Shown here: piece by piece, positions 51,433 through 61,037 of the stretch
Layout: every line of letters begins with the position of its first letter
Numbering within the stretch: the first letter of the stretch is position 1
Assembly: GCF_002088935.1 (NCBI RefSeq)
Contig: NZ_NCSS01000006.1
Span: forward strand, 1,396,407 to 1,460,406
Length of the DNA stretch: 64,000 nt
Direction of reading: 5' to 3'
Source of the DNA: Henriciella litoralis
Lineage (GTDB): Bacteria; Pseudomonadota; Alphaproteobacteria; Caulobacterales; Hyphomonadaceae
Translations under genes and position numbers: made by a program
Notes under the pieces: model-generated
Databases searched by the model: none
The model's input: only the letters and a program-made list of their open reading frames with translations
Told to the model about the DNA's origin: nothing

Positions 51433-52725
51433 ATGATTCCACGTTATGCCCGCCCTGAGATGACCGCTATCTGGTCGCCGGAAGAGAAATACGGCATCTG
51501 GCTGGAGATTGAGACGCTGGCCGCCGAAGCGATGGAAGAGCTCGGCCAGATCCCCGAGGGCACCTCCAAGGCCGTCCGCGAAAAGGCGCAATTCGAAGTC
51601 GCCCGCATCGACGAGATCGAGGCCGAGGTGAAGCATGACGTGATCGCCTTCCTCACCAATGTCGCCGAACATGTCGGAGAACCTGCCCGCTTCCTGCACA
51701 AGGGTATGACCTCTTCTGACGTGCTGGACACCTGCCTCAACGTGCAGCTGGTGCGCGCCTCAGACCTGCTGCTCGTCGGCATGGACCGCGTGCTCGCCGC
51801 CCTGAAAAAGCGCGCCGAAGAGCACAAATACACGCCAAAGATCGGCCGCAGCCACGGCATCCATGCCGAGCCGACGACCTTCGGCGTCACGCTTGCCACT
51901 TTCTATGCCGAGTTCGCCCGTGGCCGTGACCGCCTCGTCGCTGCCCGCAAGGAAGTCGCGACCTGCGCCATCTCGGGCGCCGTCGGCACCTTCGCGAATA
52001 TCGACCCGCGCGTTGAAGAACACGTCGCAGAGAAACTCGGGCTGGAAGCTGAGCCGGTCTCCATGCAGGTCATCCCGCGTGATCGCCACGCCATGTTCTT
52101 TGCAACGCTCGGCGTGATTGCCTCTTCAGTTGAGCGGCTGGCGACGGAAGTTCGCCACCTGCAGCGCACCGAAGTTCTGGAAGCCGAGGAGTTCTTCTCC
52201 AAGGGCCAGAAGGGCTCGTCGGCCATGCCGCACAAGCGCAATCCAGTGCTGACCGAGAATCTAACCGGTCTTGCCCGTCTCGTGCGCTCGGCTGTGACGC
52301 CTGCACTGGAAAACGTCGCCCTCTGGCATGAGCGGGACATCTCCCACTCATCGGTTGAGCGCGGCATCGGCCCCGACGCGACCATCCACCTTGATTTCGC
52401 CCTACACCGTATGGCGGGCGTCATCGAGAATTTGCTCATCTACCCAGACCGGATGATGTCCAACATGATGCGCCTTGGCGGGCTGCATAACTCCCAGCGC
52501 GTCCTGCTGGCCCTGGTTGAAGCCGGCGTCAGCCGCGAGGATTCCTACCGCCTGGTCCAACGCAATGCGATGCGCACCTGGGCGGGCGAAGGCGCCTTCC
52601 TCGACTTCCTGAAAGCGGACGAAGAAGTGTCCTCAAAACTGAGTGATGACGAGCTCGAAGCCCTGTTTGACCTCGACTATCACTTCAAGCGTGTCGACGT
52701 GATTTTCAGCCGCGTTTTCAAATAG
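51433..52725 (+). CDS. purB: Adenylosuccinate lyase
   Basis: The 430-residue fumarase/aspartase-superfamily enzyme has the signature GSSAMPHKRNPVLTENL, with the catalytic Ser in the flexible loop. The catalytic His is in KIGRSHGIHAEPTTFG and HKGMTSSDVLDTC is near residue 90. It releases fumarate from SAICAR and adenylosuccinate in purine synthesis. It is not adjacent to other pur genes. The start codon is preceded by CGGAG seven bases upstream. Confidence 0.95.
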   Translation: MIPRYARPEMTAIWSPEEKYGIWLEIETLAAEAMEELGQIPEGTSKAVREKAQFEVARIDEIEAEVKHDVIAFLTNVAEHVGEPARFLHKGMTSSDVLDTCLNVQLVRASDLLLVGMDRVLAALKKRAEEHKYTPKIGRSHGIHAEPTTFGVTLATFYAEFARGRDRLVAARKEVATCAISGAVGTFANIDPRVEEHVAEKLGLEAEPVSMQVIPRDRHAMFFATLGVIASSVERLATEVRHLQRTEVLEAEEFFSKGQKGSSAMPHKRNPVLTENLTGLARLVRSAVTPALENVALWHERDISHSSVERGIGPDATIHLDFALHRMAGVIENLLIYPDRMMSNMMRLGGLHNSQRVLLALVEAGVSREDSYRLVQRNAMRTWAGEGAFLDFLKADEEVSSKLSDDELEALFDLDYHFKRVDVIFSRVFK

Positions 52726-52747
52726 CGACCGTCACGCGCCATGCAAA

Positions 52748-52765
52748 AATGACGATATTGTCATT
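52748..52765. promoter_or_regulatory. Inverted repeat upstream of the redoxin fusion gene
   Basis: AATGAC-GATATT-GTCATT, a perfect 6-bp inverted repeat with an AT-rich centre, lies 116 bases before the ATG at 52881 and just past the purB stop. The spacing resembles Crp/Fnr/FixK sites, although the half-sites are not canonical. It is a candidate operator only. Confidence 0.35.
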
Positions 52766-52880
52766 AATGCGGACCTGCTTCATGATAGTGGAGTCTATTT
52801 AACCGTCCCCGGCTACAGCGAGACGCCTTAAGGCGCATGGCAAATGCCCGCTTTCGAAGGGGATTGCCTGGGAGGTCCTC

Positions 52881-54938
52881 ATGAAAATATCACTCGCTTA
52901 CAAACTCGCTGCCGGTGCCGCTTTGTCGGTTCTGGCTGTGGCCTGCTCGCCTGCGGCCGATAAGGAAGCGGCAAATCATCATCCTGCTGGGCATGATGCA
53001 TCCGACAAAGCGGAAGCGACCAGCAAGGTTGAAACCGCCGACTATGTCGACAACTTTTCGCTGATCGACCACAAAGGCCAAGCGCACGAACTTTTCTACC
53101 ATGCCGACCAGCCAGCCATCGTCATCATGACGCACGGCAATGGCTGCCCGATCGTTCGCGGCGCGATGCCTGACTTTGAAAAGATCGCCGCCGAGTATAG
53201 CGACAAGGGCGTCGAATTCCTCCTGCTGAACTCCAACCTTCAGGACACACGCGACAGCGTCGCGGCCGAAGCGGCAGAATACAATTATAGCCTTCCGATC
53301 ATGATCGACGAGCAACAGCTTGTCGGCGAGAGCCTCGGCGTGCACCGCACCGCCGAAGTGTTCGTCATTGATCCAGCCCAGGGCTTCAAGGTCGTCTATC
53401 ACGGCCCGATTGATGACCGTCAGTCCTATGAGCGCCAGAAGGCCGAAGCCGAAAATCACTTCCTGACCGACACGCTCGACCAGATGATCGCGGGCGAAGA
53501 CGTGACCGTCGAAGGCCCACCGCTCAGCCCCGGCTGCCTCGTCAACTTCCCTGAGCGTGACCGCCGCGACGAGCATATCAACATCTCCTACGCCGAAGAC
53601 GTTGCGCCGATCCTGCTTGGCAAATGCGCTGACTGTCACCAGCCGGGCGGCATCGGCCCGTGGGCGATGACAAGCCATGACGTCGTTCAGGGCTGGTCAC
53701 CAATGATGCGCGAAGTCATCCGCACAGACCGGATGCCACCATGGCATGCAGACCCGCATGTCGGCACGTTCCAGGACGACCGCAGCCTCAGCAGCGACGA
53801 GATCAAGACGCTGGTCCACTGGATCGAAGCTGGCGCCCCGCGCGGTGACGGCCCGGACCCTCTGGCAGATGCAAACTTGCATGCCCCCGAATGGCCACTG
53901 GGTGAGCCTGATCTCATTCTCACCCTTCCAGCCTATGATGTGCCCGCAAACGGCATCATCGACTATGACTATCCTGTCGTCGCGAACCCGCTGACCGAAG
54001 ACAAGTGGATCCGCGCGACCAGCGTGAAGGCTGGCTCACGTGAGACGGTGCACCATGTTCTCTCCGGCTATATGTCCGAAATCCCTGAAGATGGCCGCGG
54101 CTCCACCGGGCTCTGGGAGTTCTCCACAGGGGGATATGCCGTCGGCGCAGAGACCACCGAAGCGCGCGCAAATCACGGCACACCGATGCCCGCTGGCGGC
54201 GCGATTGGCTTCCAGATGCATTATACGCCGATTGGCAAGCCGGTGACCGACATCACGCAGATCGGTTTCTACTTCCACGATGAAGTGCCGAAATATGTGA
54301 ACCGCACGTCCGTGGTGCTCGATGCCTCCATCGAAATTCCGGCAGGTGATCCTCGCCATGAGGAAACCGCCTATCTGGAGTTCCCCGAAGATGCGATCCT
54401 GATGAGCGTCTTCCCGCACGCCCATTATCGCGGCTATGCCTCGGACCTTCGCATCCGCTATCCGGACGGCAAGGAAGAGATGCTGGTGTCGCTGCCGAAA
54501 TATGACTTCAACTGGCAGCGCAGCTATGTCTTCGAAGAGCCGGTCGACGTCCCGGCCGGATCGAAGCTGATCGCGAACTATATTTACGACAATTCCGAAA
54601 ACAATTTCGCCAACCCGGATCCGAATGTGGACGTCACCTGGGGCGAGCAGACCCATGAGGAAATGCTCTACACCTCGCTCAGCTATCGCTGGAAGGATGA
54701 GACATCCGACAACCGCAAGGACGACTATCAGGCACGGCTTGAAGCCGGTCGCCTGTTTGGCTCGATGGATGACAATATCGACGGCCAGATCACCGCTGAC
54801 GAGATGACAGGGATGCTGGGCGCCCGCATGAAGCCTGCCTTCCCGCTGCTCGACAAGGACGGATCATCGGGCCTCAGCCCAGAGGAATTCGCCAAGGTCT
54901 TCGAAGTGATGAACCGCAGAAGCTCCGGTCAGCCATAG
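52881..54938 (+). CDS. Redoxin / cytochrome c / copper type II monooxygenase-like / EF-hand fusion lipoprotein
   Basis: The 685-residue precursor has lipobox LAVAC (Cys22). A His-rich segment is followed by a redoxin domain around 55-190 with a single Cys (THGNGCPIVRG). Next is a heme-c domain with CADCH near 249 and an axial Met candidate in RTDRMPPWH. The large central domain carries VHHVL near 388 and PHAHYRG near 514, the two His pairs expected of the CuA and CuB sites of peptidylglycine or dopamine monooxygenase. Two EF-hands close it (DDNIDGQITADE and DKDGSSGLSPEE). A secreted redox enzyme with heme, two coppers and calcium is inferred; the substrate is unknown. Confidence 0.85.
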   Translation: MKISLAYKLAAGAALSVLAVACSPAADKEAANHHPAGHDASDKAEATSKVETADYVDNFSLIDHKGQAHELFYHADQPAIVIMTHGNGCPIVRGAMPDFEKIAAEYSDKGVEFLLLNSNLQDTRDSVAAEAAEYNYSLPIMIDEQQLVGESLGVHRTAEVFVIDPAQGFKVVYHGPIDDRQSYERQKAEAENHFLTDTLDQMIAGEDVTVEGPPLSPGCLVNFPERDRRDEHINISYAEDVAPILLGKCADCHQPGGIGPWAMTSHDVVQGWSPMMREVIRTDRMPPWHADPHVGTFQDDRSLSSDEIKTLVHWIEAGAPRGDGPDPLADANLHAPEWPLGEPDLILTLPAYDVPANGIIDYDYPVVANPLTEDKWIRATSVKAGSRETVHHVLSGYMSEIPEDGRGSTGLWEFSTGGYAVGAETTEARANHGTPMPAGGAIGFQMHYTPIGKPVTDITQIGFYFHDEVPKYVNRTSVVLDASIEIPAGDPRHEETAYLEFPEDAILMSVFPHAHYRGYASDLRIRYPDGKEEMLVSLPKYDFNWQRSYVFEEPVDVPAGSKLIANYIYDNSENNFANPDPNVDVTWGEQTHEEMLYTSLSYRWKDETSDNRKDDYQARLEAGRLFGSMDDNIDGQITADEMTGMLGARMKPAFPLLDKDGSSGLSPEEFAKVFEVMNRRSSGQP

Positions 54939-54964
54939 GGCCGACTTAACGCTCACAGCATATA

Positions 54965-55004
54965 AAAAGGCCGGTCTCCGTATGGATGACCGGCCTTTTC
55001 TTTT
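54965..55004 (+). terminator. Bidirectional rho-independent terminator
   Basis: AAAAGGCCGGTC (54965-54976) and GACCGGCCTTTT (54988-54999) make a perfect 12-bp stem with an 11-base loop, followed by CTTTT. The A-run on the other side allows use by the convergent symporter transcript. Confidence 0.92.
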
Positions 55005-55052
55005 GCGTTCAGCTAACAGCGAAAGCGGCGGAGCGTTCGGCTCACGCGCCTC

Positions 55053-56501
55053 TTACGTATTCGCAGGCCCGTCCGGCCGCTCATCCAGCTGCCAGGCTGC
55101 CTTGTCGATCTCAAGGTCAGAGAACTTCTCCGGATCAAAGATCGGGATCGTCACGCCGGCTTTTCGCTGGCCGTCAAAGTCCCGCATGACGCGCAGACCA
55201 ATCGGGAAGAGCAGCGCCACAGCGAAGAGGTTCACGATCGCCAGCAGCCCCATTGTCAGGTCACTGAAGCTCAGCACATCGGCGAGCTGGATCGTCGCGC
55301 CAAGCAGCACGAAGCCGACCACGATGACCCGGTAAATGTTCACCGCCATCTTGTTGTCAGGGATATAATAATCGACCGCGTTCTCACCGAGATAATAGGA
55401 ATACATGATCGATGAAAAGGCGAAGAGGAACAGCGCGAAGGCGATGAAGTATTCCGCCCAGCCGCCGATATGATCAGCCAGCGCGAGCTGCGTCAGCACG
55501 CCCTGCACTTCATCATCGACGCCGATATAATTCTGCGTCGACAGGATGATGATCAGCGCCGTTACCGTGCACATAATGATCGTGTCGATGAACACAGACA
55601 GCGACTGTACCATGCCCTGCTGGGCAGGATGCTCGACATAGGCGGCCGCCGCAACGTTCGGGGCTGAGCCAAGGCCCGCCTCATTGGAGAACAGGCCGCG
55701 ATTGACGCCCATCATAATCGCCGCGCCCATGCCGCCTGCGACAGCCTCGTTCAGTCCGAAGGCACTCGTCACAATCGTCGAAAGCGCGCCCGGTATCTGC
55801 GGCAGATGCGTGACCAGCACATAGAGGCCGAGCAGCGCATAGAAGACCGCCATGATCGGCACGATCACTTCAGCGACATTTGCGATCCGGCGAACACCAC
55901 CAAAGATCACGAAGCTGACCAGCACCGCAAGCGCGATACCAGACCACATGCGCGGCGCCCCAAAGGCGGAGTCGATCGAACTGGTCGTCGCAAAGCTCTG
56001 GAAACAGATGAACGCGAAGCCGAACGTCACCAGAAGCAGCAATGAATAGACAAAGCCGAGTACCGGCGCGCCCTTGCCGAGCTTCTTTCCGAGGCCATGC
56101 TTGATGTAATAGGCCGGCCCGCCGCGGAAGTCGCCATTCGGCTCTTTCTGCTTGTAGAGTTGGGCGATCGTACATTCGAAATAGCTGGTCGCCATGCCAA
56201 CAAGGCCGACAATCCACATCCAGAAAATCGCGCCAGGTCCGCCGAGCGCCAAGGCCGCTGCGACCCCTGCGATGTTACCGCCGCCGACACGTCCGGCGAC
56301 CGATAGAGCAAGGGCCTGAAAGGAGGATGGCTGGTCGGTTTCATGCTGGAATCCCTGCCCCAGCACAGAGAACATTGAGCCGAAGAGCCTGAACTGAACC
56401 CCTCTGGACCAGATCGTGAAAATCAGACCGATGGGGATCAATGCGGCAATAAGGATTTTGCCATTGATAAGATTGCTCAGGGCGTCCAGAAATTCGGGCA
56501 T
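55053..56501 (-). CDS. Sodium:alanine/glycine symporter (AGCS family)
   Basis: The 482-residue protein has about 11 membrane helices. AGCS features: SVAGRVGGGNIAGVAAALALGGPGAIFWMW, GPAYYIKHGLG, VNRGLFSNEAGLGSAPNVAAAA (the AGCS signature) and GIRRIANVAE-like VRRIANVAEVIVP. It takes up alanine or related amino acids with Na+. AAGGA lies before ATG. It is divergent from the thioredoxin gene, and the two candidate ATGs share the palindrome CATG. Confidence 0.93.
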   Translation of the reverse strand: MPEFLDALSNLINGKILIAALIPIGLIFTIWSRGVQFRLFGSMFSVLGQGFQHETDQPSSFQALALSVAGRVGGGNIAGVAAALALGGPGAIFWMWIVGLVGMATSYFECTIAQLYKQKEPNGDFRGGPAYYIKHGLGKKLGKGAPVLGFVYSLLLLVTFGFAFICFQSFATTSSIDSAFGAPRMWSGIALAVLVSFVIFGGVRRIANVAEVIVPIMAVFYALLGLYVLVTHLPQIPGALSTIVTSAFGLNEAVAGGMGAAIMMGVNRGLFSNEAGLGSAPNVAAAAYVEHPAQQGMVQSLSVFIDTIIMCTVTALIIILSTQNYIGVDDEVQGVLTQLALADHIGGWAEYFIAFALFLFAFSSIMYSYYLGENAVDYYIPDNKMAVNIYRVIVVGFVLLGATIQLADVLSFSDLTMGLLAIVNLFAVALLFPIGLRVMRDFDGQRKAGVTIPIFDPEKFSDLEIDKAAWQLDERPDGPANT

Positions 56502-57036
56502 GTCATCCTTATCTTGTTTGTTACAGTCTGGTCATAGACAGCTGCGTCGACTGAGTAAAACTTCAAGCTCAGCGCTTGTCGCGCTCATTGTGATGACCGT
56601 GTCAGTTGTTCCCGCATCTGCACAGGCACCGGTCAAACTTGTCAATTTTACAGCGGACTGGTGCACCTCGTGTAAGGTGTTCAAACCCGTACTGGCCGTG
56701 GCGCTGGAAGATTTCACCAATAAAGACGTGGAGCTTATCACTGTAGACCTGACGCATTTGCGCTCCGGTCCAGACAGCAAGCAGGCCACAATCGAGGCCT
56801 CAAAAGCGCTGCTTCGCTTCCACAAGGCCGAATACCTCTGGGACTGGTATGGTGGATTTACCGGCATGGCCGTGATGATCGCGGCAGATACCGGCGAACC
56901 AATGAGCTGCGTTGACCGGCGCTACAGCGCAAAGCAGATCACAGACACTCTGGTGCTCTCAGGCATACTTGCGCGCAAGGCCGCGCCCGGTCGGCGGCGT
57001 CCCGATGGCCCCGATTGCCCCAAGCCGCTGCGTTGA
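56500..57036 (+). CDS. Thioredoxin-family periplasmic protein
   Basis: The frame from the ATG at 56500 gives 178 residues, but the true start is uncertain because this ATG overlaps the divergent symporter ATG and has no ribosome site; TTG 56518 is another choice. It has a signal peptide (ALVALIVMTVSVVPASAQA), then a thioredoxin domain with active site WCTSCK in NFTADWCTSC and partner sequence EDFTNKDVELITVDLT. This WCxxC with TSC is typical of DsbD C-terminal or DsbE-like domains. It ends in a basic tail. It probably reduces or forms disulfides in the periplasm. Confidence 0.8.
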   Translation: MSSLSCLLQSGHRQLRRLSKTSSSALVALIVMTVSVVPASAQAPVKLVNFTADWCTSCKVFKPVLAVALEDFTNKDVELITVDLTHLRSGPDSKQATIEASKALLRFHKAEYLWDWYGGFTGMAVMIAADTGEPMSCVDRRYSAKQITDTLVLSGILARKAAPGRRRPDGPDCPKPLR

Positions 57037-57152
57037 TTTGGCAACGCTCTGGCCCGATGACGCGTTGTGCGGTTCATAGAGCCTTCACCCTGCCTCATTT
57101 AGAGGCAATATGCTCGCGCACGCATTGATAGAATTTCCCGGGAAGGACTATT

Positions 57153-59141
57153 TTGGTCGGCCAGAACAATTTCGGATCGCCAGATGATCGACCCCCGACC
57201 TATGACGGCCGGGACCAGAGACCTGAGCGCAGGGGCTTCGGCTTTCTCGCCGGCAGGCCGATTGTCAAATATTCGCTTGTCGCGATCCTTCTGCTCGGTG
57301 TCATCGCAGCTGCTGGCGGCTGGCTCTACCTGCAAAGCCTTTATCGCGGCATCCCCGCGCTGCCGACGAATGAACAGCTTTGGGCGAAGGGCCGTGAGCA
57401 GGCCATCGAATTTGTCGACACTGAAGGTGTAACTATTGCCATTCGCGGCCCACGCTATGGCCGCGCGGTGAATATGGAAACGCTGCCGCCCCATGTGGCA
57501 CAAGCCTTCATCGCCGCAGAGGATAAACGCTTCTATGAGCACAATGGCGCCGATACACGGGCAATCATTCGGGCTTTCTGGGCAAATTTGACGTCTGGCG
57601 AGACCGTGTCCGGCGCCTCGACGATTACCCAGCAGCTGATCAAGAATCTGGTCCTGACCCCGGAACAGACCCTCAAGCGCAAGGCGCAGGAAGTCCGCCT
57701 CGCGCGCGAACTTGAAAAGCGTCTCTCAAAGGATGAGATCCTCGAGCTTTATCTGAACCGGGTTTATTTCGGCGCGGGCTTCTATGGCCTTGGCGCAGCA
57801 TCCCGCTTCTATTTTGGCAAAACGCCAGAGGAGCTGACGATCGGTGAGGCCTCCCTGCTGGCCACGCTGCCTCAAGCGCCATCTCGCCTCGCGCTGACCA
57901 ATAATATGAGCGACGCAAAGGCCCGCCAGGCCTATGTCCTGCGAGAGATGGTCGATGCGGGCTTTATCACCCGCCAGCAATCTGAAACCGCTGCGGCAGA
58001 ACAGGTCGAACTCGCTGAAGCGCCAGAACGGGATCCGCAATTTGGCTATGCGCTCGATGCCGCCACCCAGCGCATCAACCAGATCCTGCCGACGCTCCCC
58101 GGAGACCTGGTCGTCACGCTGACCATCGATTCCGAAATACAGGAAAAAATCGACGACGCCTTCGCCACACGTATGGCCGAAGAAGGCAGCAAGCAGAAAG
58201 CCACCCAGGCCGCCGGCATGCTGATGGACAAGCAGGGCCGCATCCTCGCCATGTATGGCGGCGTCGATTACAATGAAAACCAGTTCAACCGCGCAACGCA
58301 AGCGCGCCGCCAGCCGGGCTCATCCTTCAAACCCTTCGTCTACGCCACTGCCATCCGCCAGGGCCTGACCCCCTATGATGTGCGCAATGACCGCCGCACG
58401 ACGATTGATGGCTGGTCGCCGCAGAACTATTCGCGCGTCTATTCCGGCCCGATGACCCTGTCGGAGGCCCTGAAGGATTCCATCAACACCGTCGCCGCAC
58501 AGCTCGGCGAGGAAGTTGGGCAGGAAAACATCATCTCGCTGATTAAATCTTTCGGTGTCAGCGGCGACTTTGAACCCTTTCCGTCCATCGCGCTCGGCAG
58601 CCAGGGCATGAGCCTTCAGGACATGGTACGCGCCTATGGCGTCTTCATGACCGGCGGCACCCGGCTCGACCCCTACATTATCGAGCGGATTTCAAACTCA
58701 CGCGGCGACGTCCTTTATGAGCGCCCCCAATATGAACCGGCCCGCGTCTATGACCGGCGCGATGCCGAGACAATGGTCGCCATGATGGAGCGCGTCGTGA
58801 CGGACGGCACCGGCAAGCGCGCCAGGCTGGACGGCTGGGATGTCGCCGGCAAGACGGGCACCAGCCAGAGCTTCCGTGATGCGTGGTTCGTTGGCTTTAC
58901 GTCCCAGCTCGTCGGCGGTGTCTGGGTTGGTAATGACGACGATACGGCCATGTCCCGCGTCACGGGCGGCGGCCTACCTGCCTCGCTTTGGCATGACATG
59001 ATGGAAATCGCGCACGAGGACCGTGAGCCGACCCCTCTTGCGGGGGCTGGCACGCTCGTCACCCTGTCACCGGCCACGCAGCGCCGGATTTCCTTCTACC
59101 GCGATGTCGGTACCGCCTTTGCAGGCGTCGCCGGAGACTAG
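57153..59141 (+). CDS. Class A penicillin-binding protein (PBP1A family)
   Basis: A TTG at 57153 with GGAAGGA five bases upstream gives 662 residues: a cytoplasmic tail, a membrane helix about 45-65, then glycosyltransferase and transpeptidase domains. The glycosyltransferase 51 domain has EDKRFYEHNGAD, TITQQLIKNLVLT and RKAQEVRLARELE. The transpeptidase has SSFKPF (SxxK), a SxN equivalent in DSINTV and KTGT near residue 570. It polymerises and crosslinks peptidoglycan at the inner membrane. It is shorter than E. coli PBP1A (850), with little C-terminal extension. Confidence 0.95.
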   Translation: MVGQNNFGSPDDRPPTYDGRDQRPERRGFGFLAGRPIVKYSLVAILLLGVIAAAGGWLYLQSLYRGIPALPTNEQLWAKGREQAIEFVDTEGVTIAIRGPRYGRAVNMETLPPHVAQAFIAAEDKRFYEHNGADTRAIIRAFWANLTSGETVSGASTITQQLIKNLVLTPEQTLKRKAQEVRLARELEKRLSKDEILELYLNRVYFGAGFYGLGAASRFYFGKTPEELTIGEASLLATLPQAPSRLALTNNMSDAKARQAYVLREMVDAGFITRQQSETAAAEQVELAEAPERDPQFGYALDAATQRINQILPTLPGDLVVTLTIDSEIQEKIDDAFATRMAEEGSKQKATQAAGMLMDKQGRILAMYGGVDYNENQFNRATQARRQPGSSFKPFVYATAIRQGLTPYDVRNDRRTTIDGWSPQNYSRVYSGPMTLSEALKDSINTVAAQLGEEVGQENIISLIKSFGVSGDFEPFPSIALGSQGMSLQDMVRAYGVFMTGGTRLDPYIIERISNSRGDVLYERPQYEPARVYDRRDAETMVAMMERVVTDGTGKRARLDGWDVAGKTGTSQSFRDAWFVGFTSQLVGGVWVGNDDDTAMSRVTGGGLPASLWHDMMEIAHEDREPTPLAGAGTLVTLSPATQRRISFYRDVGTAFAGVAGD

Positions 59142-59144
59142 TCT

Positions 59145-60734
59145 CTAGCGAGCCGGCGCAAAGGAGTCGGCCTGCGCCATCTCCCATTCACGCCCCAGCG
59201 GCGTGTCCTGCGGTGCGTGCAACAGAGCGTTCGGCTCCAGCAGCTTGTAGGCGCGGTGTCCGGGCTCTGCGATATCTTCGGTAACGCGATGCATGATGTG
59301 GCGCGGCGTCAGCTGCGATGGGTGCTCACACCCCGCAGCGCCGACCACTTCCATCAGAGCGTGGATCGTATTGCGTTGGAAATTATAGACGCGCTCAGCC
59401 TTGTCGGGGACAACAAGCCCCCGCTGACGGCCCGGATCCATCGTGGTGATGCCCGTCGGGCAGGTATTGTCATGGCAATGCCTGGCCTGAATACAGCCGA
59501 GCGAGAACATGAAACCGCGCGCCGAGTTCACCCAGTCAGCGCCGAGCGCCATCGACGCTGCGATCTGGAAAGCGGAGACCTGCTTGCCCGATGCGGCGAG
59601 CTTGATGCGATCGCGCAGACCAGTGCCGACCAGCGCATTGCGCGTAAAGACCAGTCCTTGACGCAGCGGGGTCCCGATATGGTCCTGAAACTCAACAGGT
59701 GCGGCGCCGGTGCCACCCTCTGCGCCATCCACCACCATGAAGTCTGGCGCAATACCGGTCTGCATTGCCGCCTTGCAAACAGCCAGCACTTCCCAGCGAT
59801 TGCCGACACAGAACTTGATACCAACCGGCTTGCCACCTGACATCTCACGCAGCTGCGCGATAAACTCGATCATCTCGAGCGGCGTTGAGAAAGCCGAGTG
59901 CGAAGGCGGCGACACGCAGGTTTCACCGACGGCAACGCCCCGTGCTTCTGAAATTTCCTCTGTCACTTTTGCGCCGGGCAAAACGCCGCCATGTCCGGGC
60001 TTTGCACCCTGGCTGAGCTTGATCTCGATCATTTTGATCTGATCGTCCTGCGCGACGTCGGCAAACCTCGCCGCGTCGAAACTGCCATCCTTCTGGCGGC
60101 AGCCGAAATATCCGCTACCGATCTCCCAGACGAGGTCACCGCCGCCGGCTTTATGGTAGCGCGAGACACCACCTTCTCCGGTGTCGTGATAAAAGCCGCC
60201 CTTCGCCGCACCGCGATTGAGAGACTCGATCGCCTTGCCGCTCAGCGCGCCAAAACTCATCGCTGAAATATTGTAGACGCTGGCTGAATAAGGTTTGGCA
60301 CAATGGTCAGCGCCGACCATGACTCTCGGATCACGATCCTCGGTTTTGCGCGCTGCAATTGAGTGGGACAGCCACTCATAAGGCGGGCGATCCATATCCA
60401 GTTGCGACCCGAACGGCTCGACACTGGAGACGTCCTTTGCGCGCCTGTAAACCATGGCCCGCTGCTCATGGTCGAAAGGACGCCCCTCTGTCTCGCTTTC
60501 GACCAGATAGGCCCGGAAGAACGGTCTGAGCGCCTCCATGATCCAGCGGATACGCCCGATGATCGGGAAGTTCCGCCAAAGTGTGTGACGCGTCTGGAAG
60601 TGATCATAAAGCCCCAGCGCAAGGCACACGCCGACGATAACAAGGCCAATTGCAAACCATGCGGAGACCTGCAGCAGCCACGCAAAAACGACGAACAACA
60701 GAATGGCGAGAAGAAGGGGAATGTAACGATGCAT
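59145..60734 (-). CDS. Membrane-linked FMN-binding glutamate synthase-like protein
   Basis: The ATG at 60734 (MHRYIPLLLAILLFVVFAW) gives 529 residues with two N-terminal membrane helices. The rest matches the FMN/synthase domain of glutamate synthase: YNISAMSFGALSGKAIESLNRGA, FDAARFADVAQDDQIKMIEIKLSQGAKPGHGG, and PDFMVVDGAEGGTGAAPVEF, then cysteines in LGCIQARHCHDNTCPTGI for a 3Fe-4S cluster. No glutamine amidotransferase domain is present. This is the stand-alone glxD/archaeal-like form with unclear activity. It converges on the PBP1A gene, with 3 bases between stops. Confidence 0.92.
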   Translation of the reverse strand: MHRYIPLLLAILLFVVFAWLLQVSAWFAIGLVIVGVCLALGLYDHFQTRHTLWRNFPIIGRIRWIMEALRPFFRAYLVESETEGRPFDHEQRAMVYRRAKDVSSVEPFGSQLDMDRPPYEWLSHSIAARKTEDRDPRVMVGADHCAKPYSASVYNISAMSFGALSGKAIESLNRGAAKGGFYHDTGEGGVSRYHKAGGGDLVWEIGSGYFGCRQKDGSFDAARFADVAQDDQIKMIEIKLSQGAKPGHGGVLPGAKVTEEISEARGVAVGETCVSPPSHSAFSTPLEMIEFIAQLREMSGGKPVGIKFCVGNRWEVLAVCKAAMQTGIAPDFMVVDGAEGGTGAAPVEFQDHIGTPLRQGLVFTRNALVGTGLRDRIKLAASGKQVSAFQIAASMALGADWVNSARGFMFSLGCIQARHCHDNTCPTGITTMDPGRQRGLVVPDKAERVYNFQRNTIHALMEVVGAAGCEHPSQLTPRHIMHRVTEDIAEPGHRAYKLLEPNALLHAPQDTPLGREWEMAQADSFAPAR

Positions 60735-61037
60735 ATGAGGCGTCCGAATGATTGAGCGATCCAAACTAGACCACTTAGCCCACACCTCAATGATTCATTG
60801 CGCAATCGCCCGGTTAGGATATGCTAATCGCAAGTGCCGACGGGTGATATTGCAACCAGACCGAGATCTACATCAGCCCGCCGGGAACCTGACCATCATC
60901 GATCCGTTGATCGGACAGGATTCAGGCATCAGGATTCCATGCATGCGTATCCGGACCATTCACAAGTGCATGGATGTTGGGCCGGAGCTCTTTTGAGCTC
61001 CGGTCCTTTTTCGTTTCAACGCTGAAGTCTTCCGGCC
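60735..61037. other. 303-base spacer, possible small RNA or peptide on the plus strand
   Basis: A weak promoter-like pair, TTGCGC near 60798 and TATGCT near 60820, precedes about 150 bases with no coding bias and then the strong hairpin at 60981. A frame with a GTG at about 60847 runs 50 codons to a TGA inside the hairpin, but has no ribosome site. A short non-coding transcript is the simplest reading if the promoter is real. Only the hairpin is firm. Confidence 0.35.
60981..61013 (+). terminator. Rho-independent terminator with no gene directly upstream
   Basis: CCGGAGCTC, loop TTTT, GAGCTCCGG and then TCCTTTTTCG: a 9-bp perfect stem plus T-run, correct for plus-strand transcription. The nearest genes on both sides are on the minus strand. 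It may work in the minus direction weakly for the acyl-CoA dehydrogenase gene (stop 61038), as the complementary side is A-rich. Confidence 0.8.

Noticed and set aside
60847..60996. 50-codon peptide starting at GTG in the spacer before the dehydrogenase pair
   Set aside because: No ribosome site, stop inside a terminator stem and no recognisable sequence; a non-coding transcript is at least as likely.
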